From Pseudomonas khorasanensis (GTDB lineage Bacteria; Pseudomonadota; Gammaproteobacteria; Pseudomonadales; Pseudomonadaceae), in contig NZ_JABWQP020000002.1 of NCBI RefSeq assembly GCF_014268505.2, positions 1 to 64,000 on the forward strand: a DNA stretch of 64,000 bases. The letters are read 5' to 3'. The position numbers were made by a program, and so were the translations under genes. This document shows positions 53,425-62,891 of the stretch, one piece after another. The notes under the pieces are model-generated. The model searched no databases and was not told the origin of the DNA. It saw only the letters and a list, made by a program, of their open reading frames with translations. Every line of letters starts with the position of its first letter. The stretch's first letter is position 1.

Positions 53425-54984
53425 TCAACCCTTCATCCCCAACCGCTTGGCCATCCGTCCAAGGTTCGCCCGGTCCACGCCCAATTCCCGCGCAGCACTG
53501 GCCCAATTATCCTTATTGCGTTCCAGGGCGGCGCTGATCAAGCGTCGCTGAAACTCCTCGGTCGCACTGCGCAAATCCCCGGTGATCATTGGCAGCGCGG
53601 GTGCCACGCTGGCTGCCGGCTCTGGCGAGTTATCCACACCCTCACGCGGCAAATCCATATCCGCCGCACTCAGGCTCAAAATCTTCGGCCTGACCTTGCA
53701 GTTACCCAGCGCCTTCAACGCACTGCGCCCGATCAGGTGTTCAAGTTCGCGTACATTACCCGGCCAGGTGTAGGCGAGCAGCGCTTCCTGCGCGTCGCTG
53801 TTCAAGCGCAGGCTGTTGAGGCCCATTCGCGAGCGGTTCTGTTCCAGAAAAAAACCGCTGAGCAGCAGCACATCCCGCCCGCGCTCACGCAGTGCCGGGA
53901 CTCTCAGCGGATACACGCTCAAACGATGATAGAAGTCGGCACGATAGCGACCGCTGCGCACTTCTTCCGCCAGGTCGCGGTTGGTCGCAGCAATCAGGCG
54001 CACATCAACTTGATGTTCCTTGTCCGACCCCAGGCGCTGCAACTGACCGCTCTGCAGCACGCGCAACAACTTGGCCTGCACCGTCAGCGACAACTCGCCG
54101 ACTTCATCGAGAAACAGCGTCCCGCCATTGGCCAGTTCGAATTTGCCCCGGCGATCGCTGGTGGCGCCGGTGAAAGCGCCGCGCACGTGGCCGAACAATT
54201 CGCTTTCCACGAGTGTGTCGGGCAGGGCGGCGCAGTTAAGGCTGATGATCGGTTTGTCGGCGCGCGCCGAGGCGGCGTGAATGGCTTGGGCGACGAGTTC
54301 CTTGCCAACGCCGGTCTCGCCCGTGATCAGCACCGTCAGATCGCTGCCGCCCACCAGATTGATTTCTTCCACCAGACGCTTGTGCGCTTTGCTCTGGCCG
54401 ATCATTTCACGGTGCTGCTGGCCGCTGGCCTGACGGTAAACCTCGGCGCGCTGATGTTCATCTTCGGCGCGGGTCGCCAGACGCTCGATGCGCTCTGCTG
54501 CGTTGACGGTGGCGGAGGCGAGGCTCGCGAAGGCTTGCAGGGCGTCGAGTTCGATCGGCTCGAACCGCTCTGGATCGAGCGCGTCGAGGGTGATCAGGCC
54601 CCAGAGTTTCTCATCGACAAATAAAGGGCAGCCGAGGCAATCGTGGACTTCCAGATGATCGTCCAGGCCTTCGACCAGTCCGTCATAGGGATCAGGCAAG
54701 TCACTGTCGGCGGCGAAGCGCGTCGGCCCGGCGCCGGCCAGGAGAATTTCGAAGCGCGGGTGCTCGCTGACCTTGAAGCGCCGGCCAAGGGTGTCGGTGC
54801 TTAAACCGTCCACGGCCAGCGGCACCAGCGATTCACCGTCCAGACGCAACAACGCTGCCGCGTCGCAGGGCAACAAGGCGCGCATCGCTTCGAGCAGGCG
54901 CCGGTAGCGCTCGCCCTCGGGCAGTTCGCGGGACAGGTCAGAGACAAGCGGCAGCAGGGCGGTGAGCAGGGGTTTGGCGGTCAT
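53425..54984 (-). CDS. norR: Nitric oxide-responsive sigma54 activator NorR (FhpR)
   Basis: 519 aa. N-terminal GAF domain (residues about 20-170) that in NorR holds a non-haem iron sensing NO, a central AAA+ domain (GETGVGKELVAQAIHAASARADKP, the sigma54-contact loop GAFTGA, GGTLFLDEVGELSL, ATNRDLAEEV) and a C-terminal Fis-type HTH (DNWASAARELGVDRANLGRMAKRLG). Divergent from the flavohemoglobin gene it should activate. The first NorR box begins 8 nt upstream of its start codon, so it may repress itself. Confidence 0.95.
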   Translation of the reverse strand: MTAKPLLTALLPLVSDLSRELPEGERYRRLLEAMRALLPCDAAALLRLDGESLVPLAVDGLSTDTLGRRFKVSEHPRFEILLAGAGPTRFAADSDLPDPYDGLVEGLDDHLEVHDCLGCPLFVDEKLWGLITLDALDPERFEPIELDALQAFASLASATVNAAERIERLATRAEDEHQRAEVYRQASGQQHREMIGQSKAHKRLVEEINLVGGSDLTVLITGETGVGKELVAQAIHAASARADKPIISLNCAALPDTLVESELFGHVRGAFTGATSDRRGKFELANGGTLFLDEVGELSLTVQAKLLRVLQSGQLQRLGSDKEHQVDVRLIAATNRDLAEEVRSGRYRADFYHRLSVYPLRVPALRERGRDVLLLSGFFLEQNRSRMGLNSLRLNSDAQEALLAYTWPGNVRELEHLIGRSALKALGNCKVRPKILSLSAADMDLPREGVDNSPEPAASVAPALPMITGDLRSATEEFQRRLISAALERNKDNWASAARELGVDRANLGRMAKRLGMKG

Positions 54985-54991
54985 GGGTTTG

Positions 54992-55051
54992 TAGTCAAAG
55001 AGACACGTTGTAGTCTTGTTGACTATAAGGCGCTTAGAGTCGAAATGACTA
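54992..55051. promoter_or_regulatory. Three NorR boxes (GTC-N5-GAC) between norR and hmp
   Basis: Sites of the form TAGTC-N5-GACTA: TAGTC-AAAGA-GACAC (54992-55006), TAGTC-TTGTT-GACTA (55011-55025, a perfect dyad) and GAGTC-GAAAT-GACTA (55037-55051). All match GT-N7-AC, the NorR core. E. coli norVW also has three NorR sites. The last box ends about 40 nt before the sigma54-like promoter. Confidence 0.85.
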
Positions 55052-55089
55052 TCAAATATTTAACCGATTGATTTGTATGGATTAATTAG

Positions 55090-55106
55090 TTGGCACGAAA
55101 GCTGAT
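55090..55106 (+). promoter_or_regulatory. Sigma54-like promoter of hmp
   Basis: TTGGCACGAAAGCTGAT has a perfect -24 element (TTGGCACG) but a weak -12 (CTGAT where TTGCW is usual; the T and G match, the C does not). It lies 41 nt before the hmp start and downstream of the three NorR boxes. Confidence 0.65.
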
Positions 55107-55147
55107 GCCTCCAATGCATTCATTCAAGAAAACGCAGGAGTCACCTT

Positions 55148-56329
55148 ATGCTTAGCGTCCAGGATCGTGCCATCATCAAATCCACCGTGCCTTTGCTCGA
55201 AAGCGGCGGCGAGGCGTTGATCACGCACTTCTACCGCATGATGCTCTCCGAATACCCGCAAGTGCGCCCGCTGTTCAACCAGGCGCATCAGGCCAGCGGC
55301 GACCAGCCCCGTGCCTTGGCCAACGGCGTATTGATGTATGCCCGTCACATCGATCAACTCGACCAGTTGGGCGATCTGGTGGCTAAGATCATCAACAAGC
55401 ACGTCGCCCTGCAGATTCTGCCGGAGCACTACCCGATTGTCGGTGCCTGCCTGTTGCGCGCGATCTCCGAGGTGCTCGGTGAAGAAATCGCCACTCCTGA
55501 GGTGATGAGCGCCTGGGGGGCGGCGTACGGTCAATTGGCCGACATCCTGATCGGCGCGGAAACCGCCCTCTACGACCGGAAAGAACAGGCTGTTGGCGGC
55601 TGGCGCGGTGCGCGGGAATTCATCGTGGTGGCCAAGGTGCAAGAAAGCGCGGAAATCACCTCGTTCTACTTCGAGCCGGCAGACAAAGGCCCGATTCTAG
55701 CGGCCGAGCCGGGCCAGTACATCGGCATGAAGCTGATCCTCGATGGCGAAGAAATCCGCCGCAACTATTCGCTGTCGGCATTGGCGAACAACGGTCAATA
55801 CCGCATCAGCGTCAAGCGTGAACCGGGTGGCCGTGCGTCCAACCATTTGCATGATCATCTGCAGGTCGGCGCGAGCATTCAGTTGTTCCCGCCATCGGGC
55901 GAATTCACCCTGGCGGCCAGCGACAAACCGTTGGTGCTGATCAGCGGCGGTGTCGGCATCACGCCAACTCTCGCGATGCTTGAAGCGGCGCTGGCAACCG
56001 AGCGCCCGGTGCATTTTATCCACTGCGCGCGCAATGGCAGCGTCCACGCGTTTCGCGACTGGGTCGATGGTCTGGCCGCGCGTCATCCGCAACTCAAACG
56101 CTTCTATTGCTACGCCGAAGAGGATGGCGTGAGCCCGGCGGCGGACAAGGTGGGGTTGCTCAGCGAGGAACTCTTGGATGAGTGGCTGCCGGAACAGCGT
56201 GATGTCGACGCTTACTTCCTCGGGCCGAAGGGTTTCATGGGGGCAATCAAGCGGCATCTGAAGGCACTGGGTGTACCGGAAAAACAGAGCCGCTATGAGT
56301 TCTTCGGGCCGGCGGCGGCTTTGGAATAA
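55148..56329 (+). CDS. hmp: Nitric oxide dioxygenase (flavohemoglobin)
   Basis: 393 aa. Globin domain (residues 1-140) with the proximal His in IINKHVALQILPEHYPIVG near residue 85, then a FAD domain (GQYIGMKLILDGEEIRRNYSLSAL with RxYS) and an NAD domain (LISGGVGITPTLAMLEAAL, GPKGFMGAIKRHL). It oxidises nitric oxide to nitrate using O2 and NAD(P)H in the cytoplasm. Divergent from norR behind three NorR boxes. Confidence 0.97.
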   Translation: MLSVQDRAIIKSTVPLLESGGEALITHFYRMMLSEYPQVRPLFNQAHQASGDQPRALANGVLMYARHIDQLDQLGDLVAKIINKHVALQILPEHYPIVGACLLRAISEVLGEEIATPEVMSAWGAAYGQLADILIGAETALYDRKEQAVGGWRGAREFIVVAKVQESAEITSFYFEPADKGPILAAEPGQYIGMKLILDGEEIRRNYSLSALANNGQYRISVKREPGGRASNHLHDHLQVGASIQLFPPSGEFTLAASDKPLVLISGGVGITPTLAMLEAALATERPVHFIHCARNGSVHAFRDWVDGLAARHPQLKRFYCYAEEDGVSPAADKVGLLSEELLDEWLPEQRDVDAYFLGPKGFMGAIKRHLKALGVPEKQSRYEFFGPAAALE

Positions 56330-56350
56330 ACCGAAACCGGGTCGCCCCAT

Positions 56351-56421
56351 TCGCGAGCAGGCTCGCTCCCACAGGATTTGCGTTCGACGCTGATCCTGTG
56401 TGGGAGCGAGCCTGCTCGCGA
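56351..56421. repeat. REP pair, inverted
   Basis: Minus-strand copy 56351-56372 and plus-strand copy 56400-56421, 27 nt apart, just after the hmp stop codon; no other terminator for hmp is evident. Confidence 0.9.
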
Positions 56422-56561
56422 ATCTTTTGTGCGACGCCACGTTATGCACCCCAGTGGAGGTTAATCGTGCCTTAACCGCTCTATCGTTTATTGCCCCAGT
56501 GTAGACTTGCACCAATTTCAGCCGCCCGCCGGCTGGACCATGGACTTACAAAGGAAAGGCA

Positions 56562-57071
56562 ATGAGCGACGAAACGATGCGGTTGGGACGAGAGCGGCGC
56601 TATCTGGTGCTGCTGGGGATCATCTGCCTGGCGTTGATTGGCGGTGCGCTGTACATGCAGATCGTGCTCGGCGAGGCGCCTTGCCCGCTGTGCATTCTGC
56701 AGCGTTACGCGTTGCTGCTCATTGCGCTGTTCGCCTTTATAGGCGCGGGCATGCGCAGTCGTCGCAGCATCACCGTGTTCGAAGCGCTGGTGGTGCTTTG
56801 TGCGATTGCCGGGGCCGGTGTGGCGGGGCATCACGTATACACCCAGTTCTATCCGGCGGTGAGTTGCGGGGTCGATGTGTTGCAACCGATTGTGGATGAC
56901 CTGCCTCTGGCGAAGATCTTCCCGCTGGGCTTTCAGGTCGACGGTTTCTGTTCCACGCCCTATCCGCCGGTTCTCGGTCTGTCGCTGGCGCAATGGGCGC
57001 TGGTGGCGTTCGTGCTGGTGGTGATTCTGGTGCCGCTGCTGACCTCGCGTAATCGAAAAGCACTGCGCTGA
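56562..57071 (+). CDS. dsbB: Disulfide bond formation protein B
   Basis: 169 aa. Four membrane helices with the first periplasmic redox pair Cys41-Cys44 in CPLC and the second pair Cys102 and Cys130. It reoxidises DsbA and passes electrons to ubiquinone. A good GGAAAGGC Shine-Dalgarno precedes ATG 56562. Followed by a terminator, so it is not in the cyo transcript. Confidence 0.96.
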   Translation: MSDETMRLGRERRYLVLLGIICLALIGGALYMQIVLGEAPCPLCILQRYALLLIALFAFIGAGMRSRRSITVFEALVVLCAIAGAGVAGHHVYTQFYPAVSCGVDVLQPIVDDLPLAKIFPLGFQVDGFCSTPYPPVLGLSLAQWALVAFVLVVILVPLLTSRNRKALR

Positions 57072-57101
57072 GTCAACTTTTCAAAGCGCTGGCCGATAAA
57101 A

Positions 57102-57141
57102 GAAACGCCCTGGTTTTCCATTAAGGAAATCAGGGCGTTTT
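57102..57141 (+). terminator. Rho-independent terminator after dsbB
   Basis: AAACGCCCTG faces CAGGGCGTTT with an inner TTTTCC/GGAAAT stem and a trailing T-rich end. Confidence 0.85.
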
Positions 57142-57484
57142 GCATTTCAGAGCGTTTGTGAAAACACCGTGACGAACGGCAATGAAGCGTGCGGCAAGTG
57201 TGCGACATGTTGTCACACGGGCGCTGTCGCAGCGTATCCCGACGCACCGGATTGGACGCCTGTTACATAAAAACATTGGCCAGTTTCGATGTTTTCGGGC
57301 TGTTGAACGGGTGTACCAGATCAGGCAGTTTTAACAGCCTCTGGCGATTGGCCAGAACCCTTGGACTGTCGGGCTTTGCGCCGATCATGCCCTCGGAAAT
57401 GGTCTGCGGAGCTGTCTGATTTGAGGCGGTTATACCTACGAATTTTGTCGTTTTTGTTGAGAAGCGCTTTCGATAACAGGCGCG

Positions 57485-57498
57485 ACTTTTGCAAAAGT
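57485..57498. promoter_or_regulatory. Perfect 14-bp palindrome ACTTTTGCAAAAGT
   Basis: A perfect dyad about 75-90 nt upstream of the -10-like TACAAT. The size and symmetry suit a dimeric regulator. It does not match the ANR/FNR consensus TTGAT-N4-ATCAA, and I cannot name the regulator. Confidence 0.4.
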
Positions 57499-57649
57499 GG
57501 CGATGGATTGTTGCTCTGACGGATAAAAATTATTTCGGGATAAGACATGGTGTATAGGGCGCTACCTATCTACAATCGCCCGCACTGAATTCCCGGCACT
57601 GTTCAGCCTTTATTAAGGAACGCTTGATTGAAGCGCTGCGCAGAAAGTC

Positions 57650-57692
57650 GGGTGTCGAGCGAGCCGAAAAGCTTTCAAGACACCCAGGTGTC
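57650..57692 (+). promoter_or_regulatory. Mutually exclusive hairpins in the cyoA leader
   Basis: GGGTGTC (57650-57656) can pair with GACACCC (57679-57685), or the same GACAC can pair with GTGTC (57688-57692) across a CCAG loop. The flanking GGTGTCG is repeated in direct orientation. Only one hairpin can form at a time. At DNA level GACACC-CA-GGTGTC is also a dyad. Confidence 0.4.
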
Positions 57693-57910
57693 GGTGCCTT
57701 TCACTTTCCGCACCAAATGGAATTGGTCTGTAACAAGGCCTTTGACCACGAATTCGAATAAGAACTCACCGCTGTCCCGGGATTTTTCGAGCGTCTGACG
57801 CGCGACGGGCGGCCCTTATTCAATCCAAAGAAAATGCCAACCCTTGGCAGGGTGAAGTGTTGGCGATCAAAACCCAACTGCATTGCGCAAGCTGCTTTAG
57901 AGGTCGTGAG

Positions 57911-58852
57911 ATGAGTAAAAACAGGTACCCCAGATTACTAGGCCTAGTGCCGCTGCTCGGCACGTTGTTGCTGGGAGGCTGCAACATGACCTTGCTCAAT
58001 CCAACGGGCCAGGTCGGCCTGGAACAGCGCAACCTGATCATCACCGCCACGCTGCTGATGCTGTTGGTCGTCGTGCCGGTTATCGTCATGACCTTCCTGT
58101 TTGCCTGGAAGTACCGCGCGTCGAACAAGAACGCCGTCTACACGCCGAAGTGGTCGCACTCGACCAAAATCGAAGTGGCGGTATGGACCATCCCGGTGCT
58201 GATCATCATTGCCCTGGGTTACATCACTTACATCTCGACTCACGAGCTGGACCCGTATCGTCCGATCGAATCTGACGTCAAGCCAGTGACCATCGAAGTT
58301 GTCGCGCTGGACTGGAAGTGGTTGTTCATCTACCCGGAACAAGGCATTGCCACGGTCAACAAGATCGTGTTCCCGGCGCACACGCCAATCAACTTCAAGA
58401 TCACCTCCGACGCCGTGATGAACTCGTTCTTCATCCCGGGTCTGGGTGGCCAGATCTACGCAATGGCGGGCATGCAGACCAAGCTGCACCTGATCGCCGA
58501 CCGCAACGCTGAAATGGACGGTATCTCGGCCAACTACAGCGGCGCGGGTTTCACCGGCATGAAGTTCAAAGCCATTTCAACGACTCAGGAAGATTTCGAC
58601 GCCTGGGTAAGCGAAGTCAAGAAGTCACCTAAACAGCTTGATCAGGCTGAATACGCGGCACTTGCAAAACCGAGCCAGAACAACCCAGTCGAGCTCTACT
58701 CGTCGGTCACGCCGAACCAGTTCCAGATCATCGTCGACAAGTACGAAGGTATGAAACCGGGCAAGCCGCTGAAGCACGAGAAGAAAGAGAAAGAAGTGGC
58801 GGCCACGGATATTGACGCGGGTTCGCATTCAGCTGCCGGGGCAGAGGAGTAA
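57911..58852 (+). CDS. cyoA: Cytochrome bo3 ubiquinol oxidase subunit II
   Basis: 313 aa from ATG 57911. Lipoprotein signal LLGTLLLGGC with Cys24, then two membrane helices (NLIITATLLMLLVVVPVIVMTFLFAWKY and IEVAVWTIPVLIIIALGYITYIS) and a cupredoxin-like periplasmic domain (NKIVFPAHTPINFKITSDAVMNSFFIPGLGGQIYAM) lacking CuA ligands, as expected for a quinol oxidase. First gene of the operon; the tail is Lys/Glu-rich. Confidence 0.96.
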   Translation: MSKNRYPRLLGLVPLLGTLLLGGCNMTLLNPTGQVGLEQRNLIITATLLMLLVVVPVIVMTFLFAWKYRASNKNAVYTPKWSHSTKIEVAVWTIPVLIIIALGYITYISTHELDPYRPIESDVKPVTIEVVALDWKWLFIYPEQGIATVNKIVFPAHTPINFKITSDAVMNSFFIPGLGGQIYAMAGMQTKLHLIADRNAEMDGISANYSGAGFTGMKFKAISTTQEDFDAWVSEVKKSPKQLDQAEYAALAKPSQNNPVELYSSVTPNQFQIIVDKYEGMKPGKPLKHEKKEKEVAATDIDAGSHSAAGAEE

Positions 58853-58855
58853 ACG

Positions 58856-60886
58856 ATGTTTGGTAAATTAAGTTGGGAAGCAGTCCCATTCCACGAGCCG
58901 ATCGTGATGGTGACCATCGCCATGATCGCCCTCGGTGGTCTGGCGCTGTTCGCTGCGATCACTTATTTCAAGAAGTGGACGTACCTGTGGACCGAGTGGC
59001 TGACTTCGGTCGACCACAAGAAAATCGGCGTGATGTACATCATCGTCGCCATGGTCATGCTGCTGCGCGGTTTTGCCGACGCCATCATGATGCGTACCCA
59101 GCTGGCCATGGCCACCGAGGGTTCGCCTGGCTACCTGCCACCTGAACACTATGACCAGATCTTCACCGCTCACGGTGTGATCATGATCATCTTCATGGCG
59201 ATGCCATTCTTCACCGGCCTGATGAACCTTGCAGTGCCGCTGCAGATCGGCGCGCGTGACGTGGCGTTCCCGTTCCTGAACTCCCTGAGCTTCTGGCTGC
59301 TGGTGTCCGGCGTTGTGCTGATCAACCTGTCGCTGGGCGTCGGCGAATTCGCCAAGACCGGTTGGGTTGCCTATCCGCCGCTGTCGGGTCTGCAATACAG
59401 TCCTGGCGTGGGGATGGACTACTACATCTGGGCGCTACAGCTGTCCGGGTTGGGTACGACGCTGACGGGGGTCAACTTCCTCGCCACCGTGCTGAAAATG
59501 CGTACCCCTGGCATGAAGCTGATGGACATGCCGATCTTCACCTGGACCTGCACCTGGGCAAACGTTCTGATCGTGGCTTCGTTCCCGATCCTGACCGCTA
59601 CCCTGGCGCTGCTGACCCTTGACCGTTACATGGATTTCCACATTTTCACCAATGAACTTGGTGGCAATCCAATGATGTACGTCAACCTGTTCTGGGCGTG
59701 GGGCCACCCTGAGGTTTACATCCTGATCCTGCCGGCGTTCGGCATCTTCTCGGAAGTGATCTCGGCCTTCACCGGCAAGAAACTGTTCGGCCACCATTCG
59801 ATGATCTACGCCTCGGGCGCGATCTCGGTACTGGGCTTCATGGTTTGGCTGCACCACTTCTTCACCATGGGTTCGGGTGCGAGCGTCAACGCCTTCTTCG
59901 GTCTGGCGACGATGCTGATTTCCATCCCGACGGGTGTGAAGCTGTTCAACTGGCTGTTCACCATCTACCAGGGCCGTCTGCGCTTCACCAGCCAGGTAAT
60001 GTGGACACTGGGCTTCATGGTGACCTTCGCCATCGGCGGCATGACCGGCGTACTGCTGGCCATTCCGGGTGCTGACTTCGTGCTGCACAACAGTCTGTTC
60101 GTGATCGCGCACTTCCATAACGTGATCATCGGCGGTGCGGTATTCGGTTACATCGCAGGCTTCGCGTTCTACTTCCCGAAAGCGTTCGGCTTCAAGCTGC
60201 ACGAAGGCTGGGGTAAAGCAGCGTTCTGGTTCTGGATTTCGGGCTTCTTCGTCGCGTTCATGCCGCTCTATGCACTGGGCTTCATGGGCATGACCCGTCG
60301 CCTGAACGCCACCACCAACCCTGAGTGGGTACCGTACCTGTACGTTGCCATGTTCGGTGCGGTGATGATCGCTGTCGGTATCGCCTGCCAACTGATCCAG
60401 CTGTACGTCAGTGTGCGTGACCGCAACAAGCCGGAAAACATGTGCGAACACGGTGACCCGTGGAATGCCCACACGCTGGAATGGTCGACCTCGTCGCCAC
60501 CACCGTTCTACAACTTTGCCGTGCTGCCGAAGGCCGACTGCATCGACCCGTTCACCGAAGCCAAGGAAGACGGTACTGCGTACCAGCGTCCGGCCAAGTA
60601 CGAGCCGATCCACATGCCGAACAACACCGCCACTGGCGTAGTGATGGGCGCGCTGTTGACCGTCTTCGGTTTCGCGATGATCTGGCACATCTGGTGGCTG
60701 GCGATCGCGAGCCTGGTGGGCACCGTCGTTTACTTCGTGATCCACGCTGCACGTGACGACCAGGGCTATATGGTTCCGGTTGAAACGATCGAGCGTATCG
60801 AAGCCGAGCAGCACAAGCGTCTGGTCGCGGCAGGGAAAATCCCGGCCAATGCCACCCGTGTTGAAACCTCGTTGGAACAGGCTTAA
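58856..60886 (+). CDS. cyoB: Cytochrome bo3 ubiquinol oxidase subunit I
   Basis: 676 aa, about 15 membrane helices. Haem-copper oxidase signatures: [17 protein letters not shown] (low-spin haem His), [26 protein letters not shown] (CuB His and the cross-linked Tyr), WLHHFFTMG (two CuB His), and [17 protein letters not shown] (haem ligands). It reduces oxygen to water and pumps protons using ubiquinol. Starts 3 nt after cyoA. Confidence 0.98.
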   Translation: MFGKLSWEAVPFHEPIVMVTIAMIALGGLALFAAITYFKKWTYLWTEWLTSVDHKKIGVMYIIVAMVMLLRGFADAIMMRTQLAMATEGSPGYLPPEHYDQIFTAHGVIMIIFMAMPFFTGLMNLAVPLQIGARDVAFPFLNSLSFWLLVSGVVLINLSLGVGEFAKTGWVAYPPLSGLQYSPGVGMDYYIWALQLSGLGTTLTGVNFLATVLKMRTPGMKLMDMPIFTWTCTWANVLIVASFPILTATLALLTLDRYMDFHIFTNELGGNPMMYVNLFWAWGHPEVYILILPAFGIFSEVISAFTGKKLFGHHSMIYASGAISVLGFMVWLHHFFTMGSGASVNAFFGLATMLISIPTGVKLFNWLFTIYQGRLRFTSQVMWTLGFMVTFAIGGMTGVLLAIPGADFVLHNSLFVIAHFHNVIIGGAVFGYIAGFAFYFPKAFGFKLHEGWGKAAFWFWISGFFVAFMPLYALGFMGMTRRLNATTNPEWVPYLYVAMFGAVMIAVGIACQLIQLYVSVRDRNKPENMCEHGDPWNAHTLEWSTSSPPPFYNFAVLPKADCIDPFTEAKEDGTAYQRPAKYEPIHMPNNTATGVVMGALLTVFGFAMIWHIWWLAIASLVGTVVYFVIHAARDDQGYMVPVETIERIEAEQHKRLVAAGKIPANATRVETSLEQA

Positions 60887-60889
60887 ACC

Positions 60890-61513
60890 ATGTCGAACTT
60901 AGTGACCAATGTTGGACACGCCCATGGTGACCATGGGCACGATGACCATCACCACGACTCGGGCGAGATGACCGTATACGGTTTCTGGCTCTACCTGATG
61001 ACCGACTGCATTCTGTTTGCGTCGATCTTCGCGGTGTACGCAGTACTGGTAAACAACGTTGCCGGTGGCCCGTCGGGCCACGACATCTTCGAACTGCCTT
61101 ACGTGCTGGGCGAAACCGCTCTGCTGTTGTTCAGTTCGATCACCTACGGCTTCGCCATGCTGGCGTTGTTCAAGGGCAAGAAGCAGCAGGTGCTGGGTTG
61201 GCTGTTCGCGACCTTCCTGCTCGGCGCAGGCTTTATCGCCATGGAGATCAACGAGTTCCACTTGCTGCTCTCCGAGGGCTTCGGTCCTAGCCGTTCGGGC
61301 TTCCTGTCGGCGTTCTTCACCCTGGTCGGTACCCACGGTCTGCACGTTTCGGCCGGTCTGATCTGGATGGGCATCATGATGTATCAGGTCAACAAGCATG
61401 GCCTGACCGCAACCAACAAGACGCGTCTGAGCTGCCTGAGCCTGTTCTGGCACTTCCTTGACGTGGTCTGGATTTGCGTCTTCACCGTTGTTTACCTGAT
61501 GGGGACTCTGTAA
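60890..61513 (+). CDS. cyoC: Cytochrome bo3 ubiquinol oxidase subunit III
   Basis: 207 aa with five membrane helices. A His-rich N-terminus ([15 protein letters not shown]) precedes [69 protein letters not shown] is the family core. Structural subunit of the oxidase. The N-terminal His cluster may bind metal. Its stop overlaps the cyoD start. Confidence 0.97.
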   Translation: MSNLVTNVGHAHGDHGHDDHHHDSGEMTVYGFWLYLMTDCILFASIFAVYAVLVNNVAGGPSGHDIFELPYVLGETALLLFSSITYGFAMLALFKGKKQQVLGWLFATFLLGAGFIAMEINEFHLLLSEGFGPSRSGFLSAFFTLVGTHGLHVSAGLIWMGIMMYQVNKHGLTATNKTRLSCLSLFWHFLDVVWICVFTVVYLMGTL

Positions 61514-61848
61514 TGGCTAATGCACACTCCCATGACAGCCACGATGCTGGCCACGGCAGCGTCAAGTCGTACGCCATCGGCTTCATCCTGTCGGTGATCC
61601 TGACGGTCATTCCGTTCGGTCTGGTGATGTACCCGACCCTGCCGAAGTCGACGACGCTGGCCATCGTTCTGCTGTTCGCTGTGATCCAGGTGATCGTTCA
61701 CCTGTATTACTTCCTGCACCTGGACCGTTCCATTGCTCAGCGTAACAACGTGATCGCGTTCGTCTTTACGGCGATTGTGATCGTGCTGCTGGTTGGCCTG
61801 TCGCTGTGGATCATGTTCAGCATCCACACGTACATGATGGCGAAGTGA
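61513..61848 (+). CDS. cyoD: Cytochrome bo3 ubiquinol oxidase subunit IV
   Basis: 111 aa from ATG 61513. A His-rich N-terminus ([20 protein letters not shown]), then three membrane helices ([65 protein letters not shown]). Assists assembly of the CuB site in subunit I. Confidence 0.96.
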   Translation: MANAHSHDSHDAGHGSVKSYAIGFILSVILTVIPFGLVMYPTLPKSTTLAIVLLFAVIQVIVHLYYFLHLDRSIAQRNNVIAFVFTAIVIVLLVGLSLWIMFSIHTYMMAK

Positions 61849-61858
61849 GGTAGACCCG

Positions 61859-62746
61859 ATGTCGCTCAAGCACTTTATCCAAATCACCAAACCGGGGATC
61901 ATTTTCGGTAACGTGCTTTCTGTGGCAGGCGGGTTCTTCCTGGCCTCGAAAGGGCATGTCGATCTGGCGGTGTTTCTGGCCGCCATGATCGGTACTTCCC
62001 TGGTCGTGGCCTCCGGTTGCGTGTTCAACAACTGCATCGACCGCGACATCGACCTGAAGATGGAACGCACCAAGAACCGCGTACTGGTGCAGGGCTTGAT
62101 CTCCCTGAAACTGGCGCTGGTTTACGCGACCATACTGGGTGTTCTCGGCGTTGCATTGTTGTACAAGGTGGCCAACCCGTTGGCCGCCCTGTTCGCAATC
62201 ATCGGCTTTGTGATCTACGTCGGCTTCTACAGCCTGTACCTCAAGCGCAAGTCGGTTCACGGCACGCTGGTGGGCAGTCTGTCGGGCGCCATGCCGCCAG
62301 TGATCGGTTACGTCGCCGTGACCAACAGCTTCGACATGGCTGCACTGACGCTGCTGGTGATGTTCAGCCTGTGGCAGATGCCGCATTCCTACGCCATCGC
62401 GATTTTCCGTTTCAACGATTACCTGGCCGCATCGATTCCGGTGTTGCCAGTGAAGCGCGGCATTCAAGTGGCCAAGAAGCACATCCTGCTCTACATCCTG
62501 GCGTTCCTCGTGGCGACCTTGATGCTGACCTTCAGCGGCTACGCCGGCATGAGCTACCTTGCCGTCGCCGCCGCCATGGGCATGTACTGGCTGTACATGG
62601 CCTGGACTGGCTACAAGGCAGTGGATGACACGGTCTGGGCACGCAAGCTGTTCGTGTTCTCGATCTTCACCATCACCGCGCTGAGCGTCATGATGTCCCT
62701 GGACTTCAAGGTGCCGGGCGAGCTGCTGCTGACGTACGCGCCGTAA
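61859..62746 (+). CDS. cyoE: Protoheme IX farnesyltransferase
   Basis: 295 aa, UbiA-like prenyltransferase with about nine membrane helices. First Asp-rich motif [18 protein letters not shown] (near residues 58-75) and the second region [36 protein letters not shown]. Converts haem B to haem O for the bo3 oxidase. Last gene of cyoABCDE, followed by a terminator. Confidence 0.97.
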   Translation: MSLKHFIQITKPGIIFGNVLSVAGGFFLASKGHVDLAVFLAAMIGTSLVVASGCVFNNCIDRDIDLKMERTKNRVLVQGLISLKLALVYATILGVLGVALLYKVANPLAALFAIIGFVIYVGFYSLYLKRKSVHGTLVGSLSGAMPPVIGYVAVTNSFDMAALTLLVMFSLWQMPHSYAIAIFRFNDYLAASIPVLPVKRGIQVAKKHILLYILAFLVATLMLTFSGYAGMSYLAVAAAMGMYWLYMAWTGYKAVDDTVWARKLFVFSIFTITALSVMMSLDFKVPGELLLTYAP

Positions 62747-62762
62747 GGTTCGAAGGCTTCAA

Positions 62763-62801
62763 GAAAAACCCCGCACATCGTGAGATGTGCGGGGTTTTTT
62801 G
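62763..62801 (+). terminator. Rho-independent terminator of cyoABCDE
   Basis: AACCCCGCACATC faces GATGTGCGGGGTT with loop GTGA and a T run; the A run on the left also allows use from the opposite side. Confidence 0.9.
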
Positions 62802-62891
62802 TTGGCTGGCTTTAGGACCTGCCGATTTGCTTGCTTCTTGGTCCAACAGCTTGTCGCGGTGGCTTGATGGGTGTGTAAGCTAATCCCGCAT

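Larger units (their letters stand above)
57142..57910 (+). other. Long non-coding region upstream of cyoABCDE
   Basis: About 770 nt without a convincing gene; open frames here lack ribosome sites and family resemblance. It is more AT-rich than the flanks. It holds a 14-bp palindrome at 57485-57498, a -10-like TACAAT at 57571-57576, and alternative hairpins at 57650-57692. It is presumably the control region and leader of the oxidase operon. Confidence 0.6.

Noticed and set aside
57189..57419. 76-aa open frame in the cyoA upstream region
   Set aside because: No ribosome-binding site, no family look and a composition unlike neighbouring genes.
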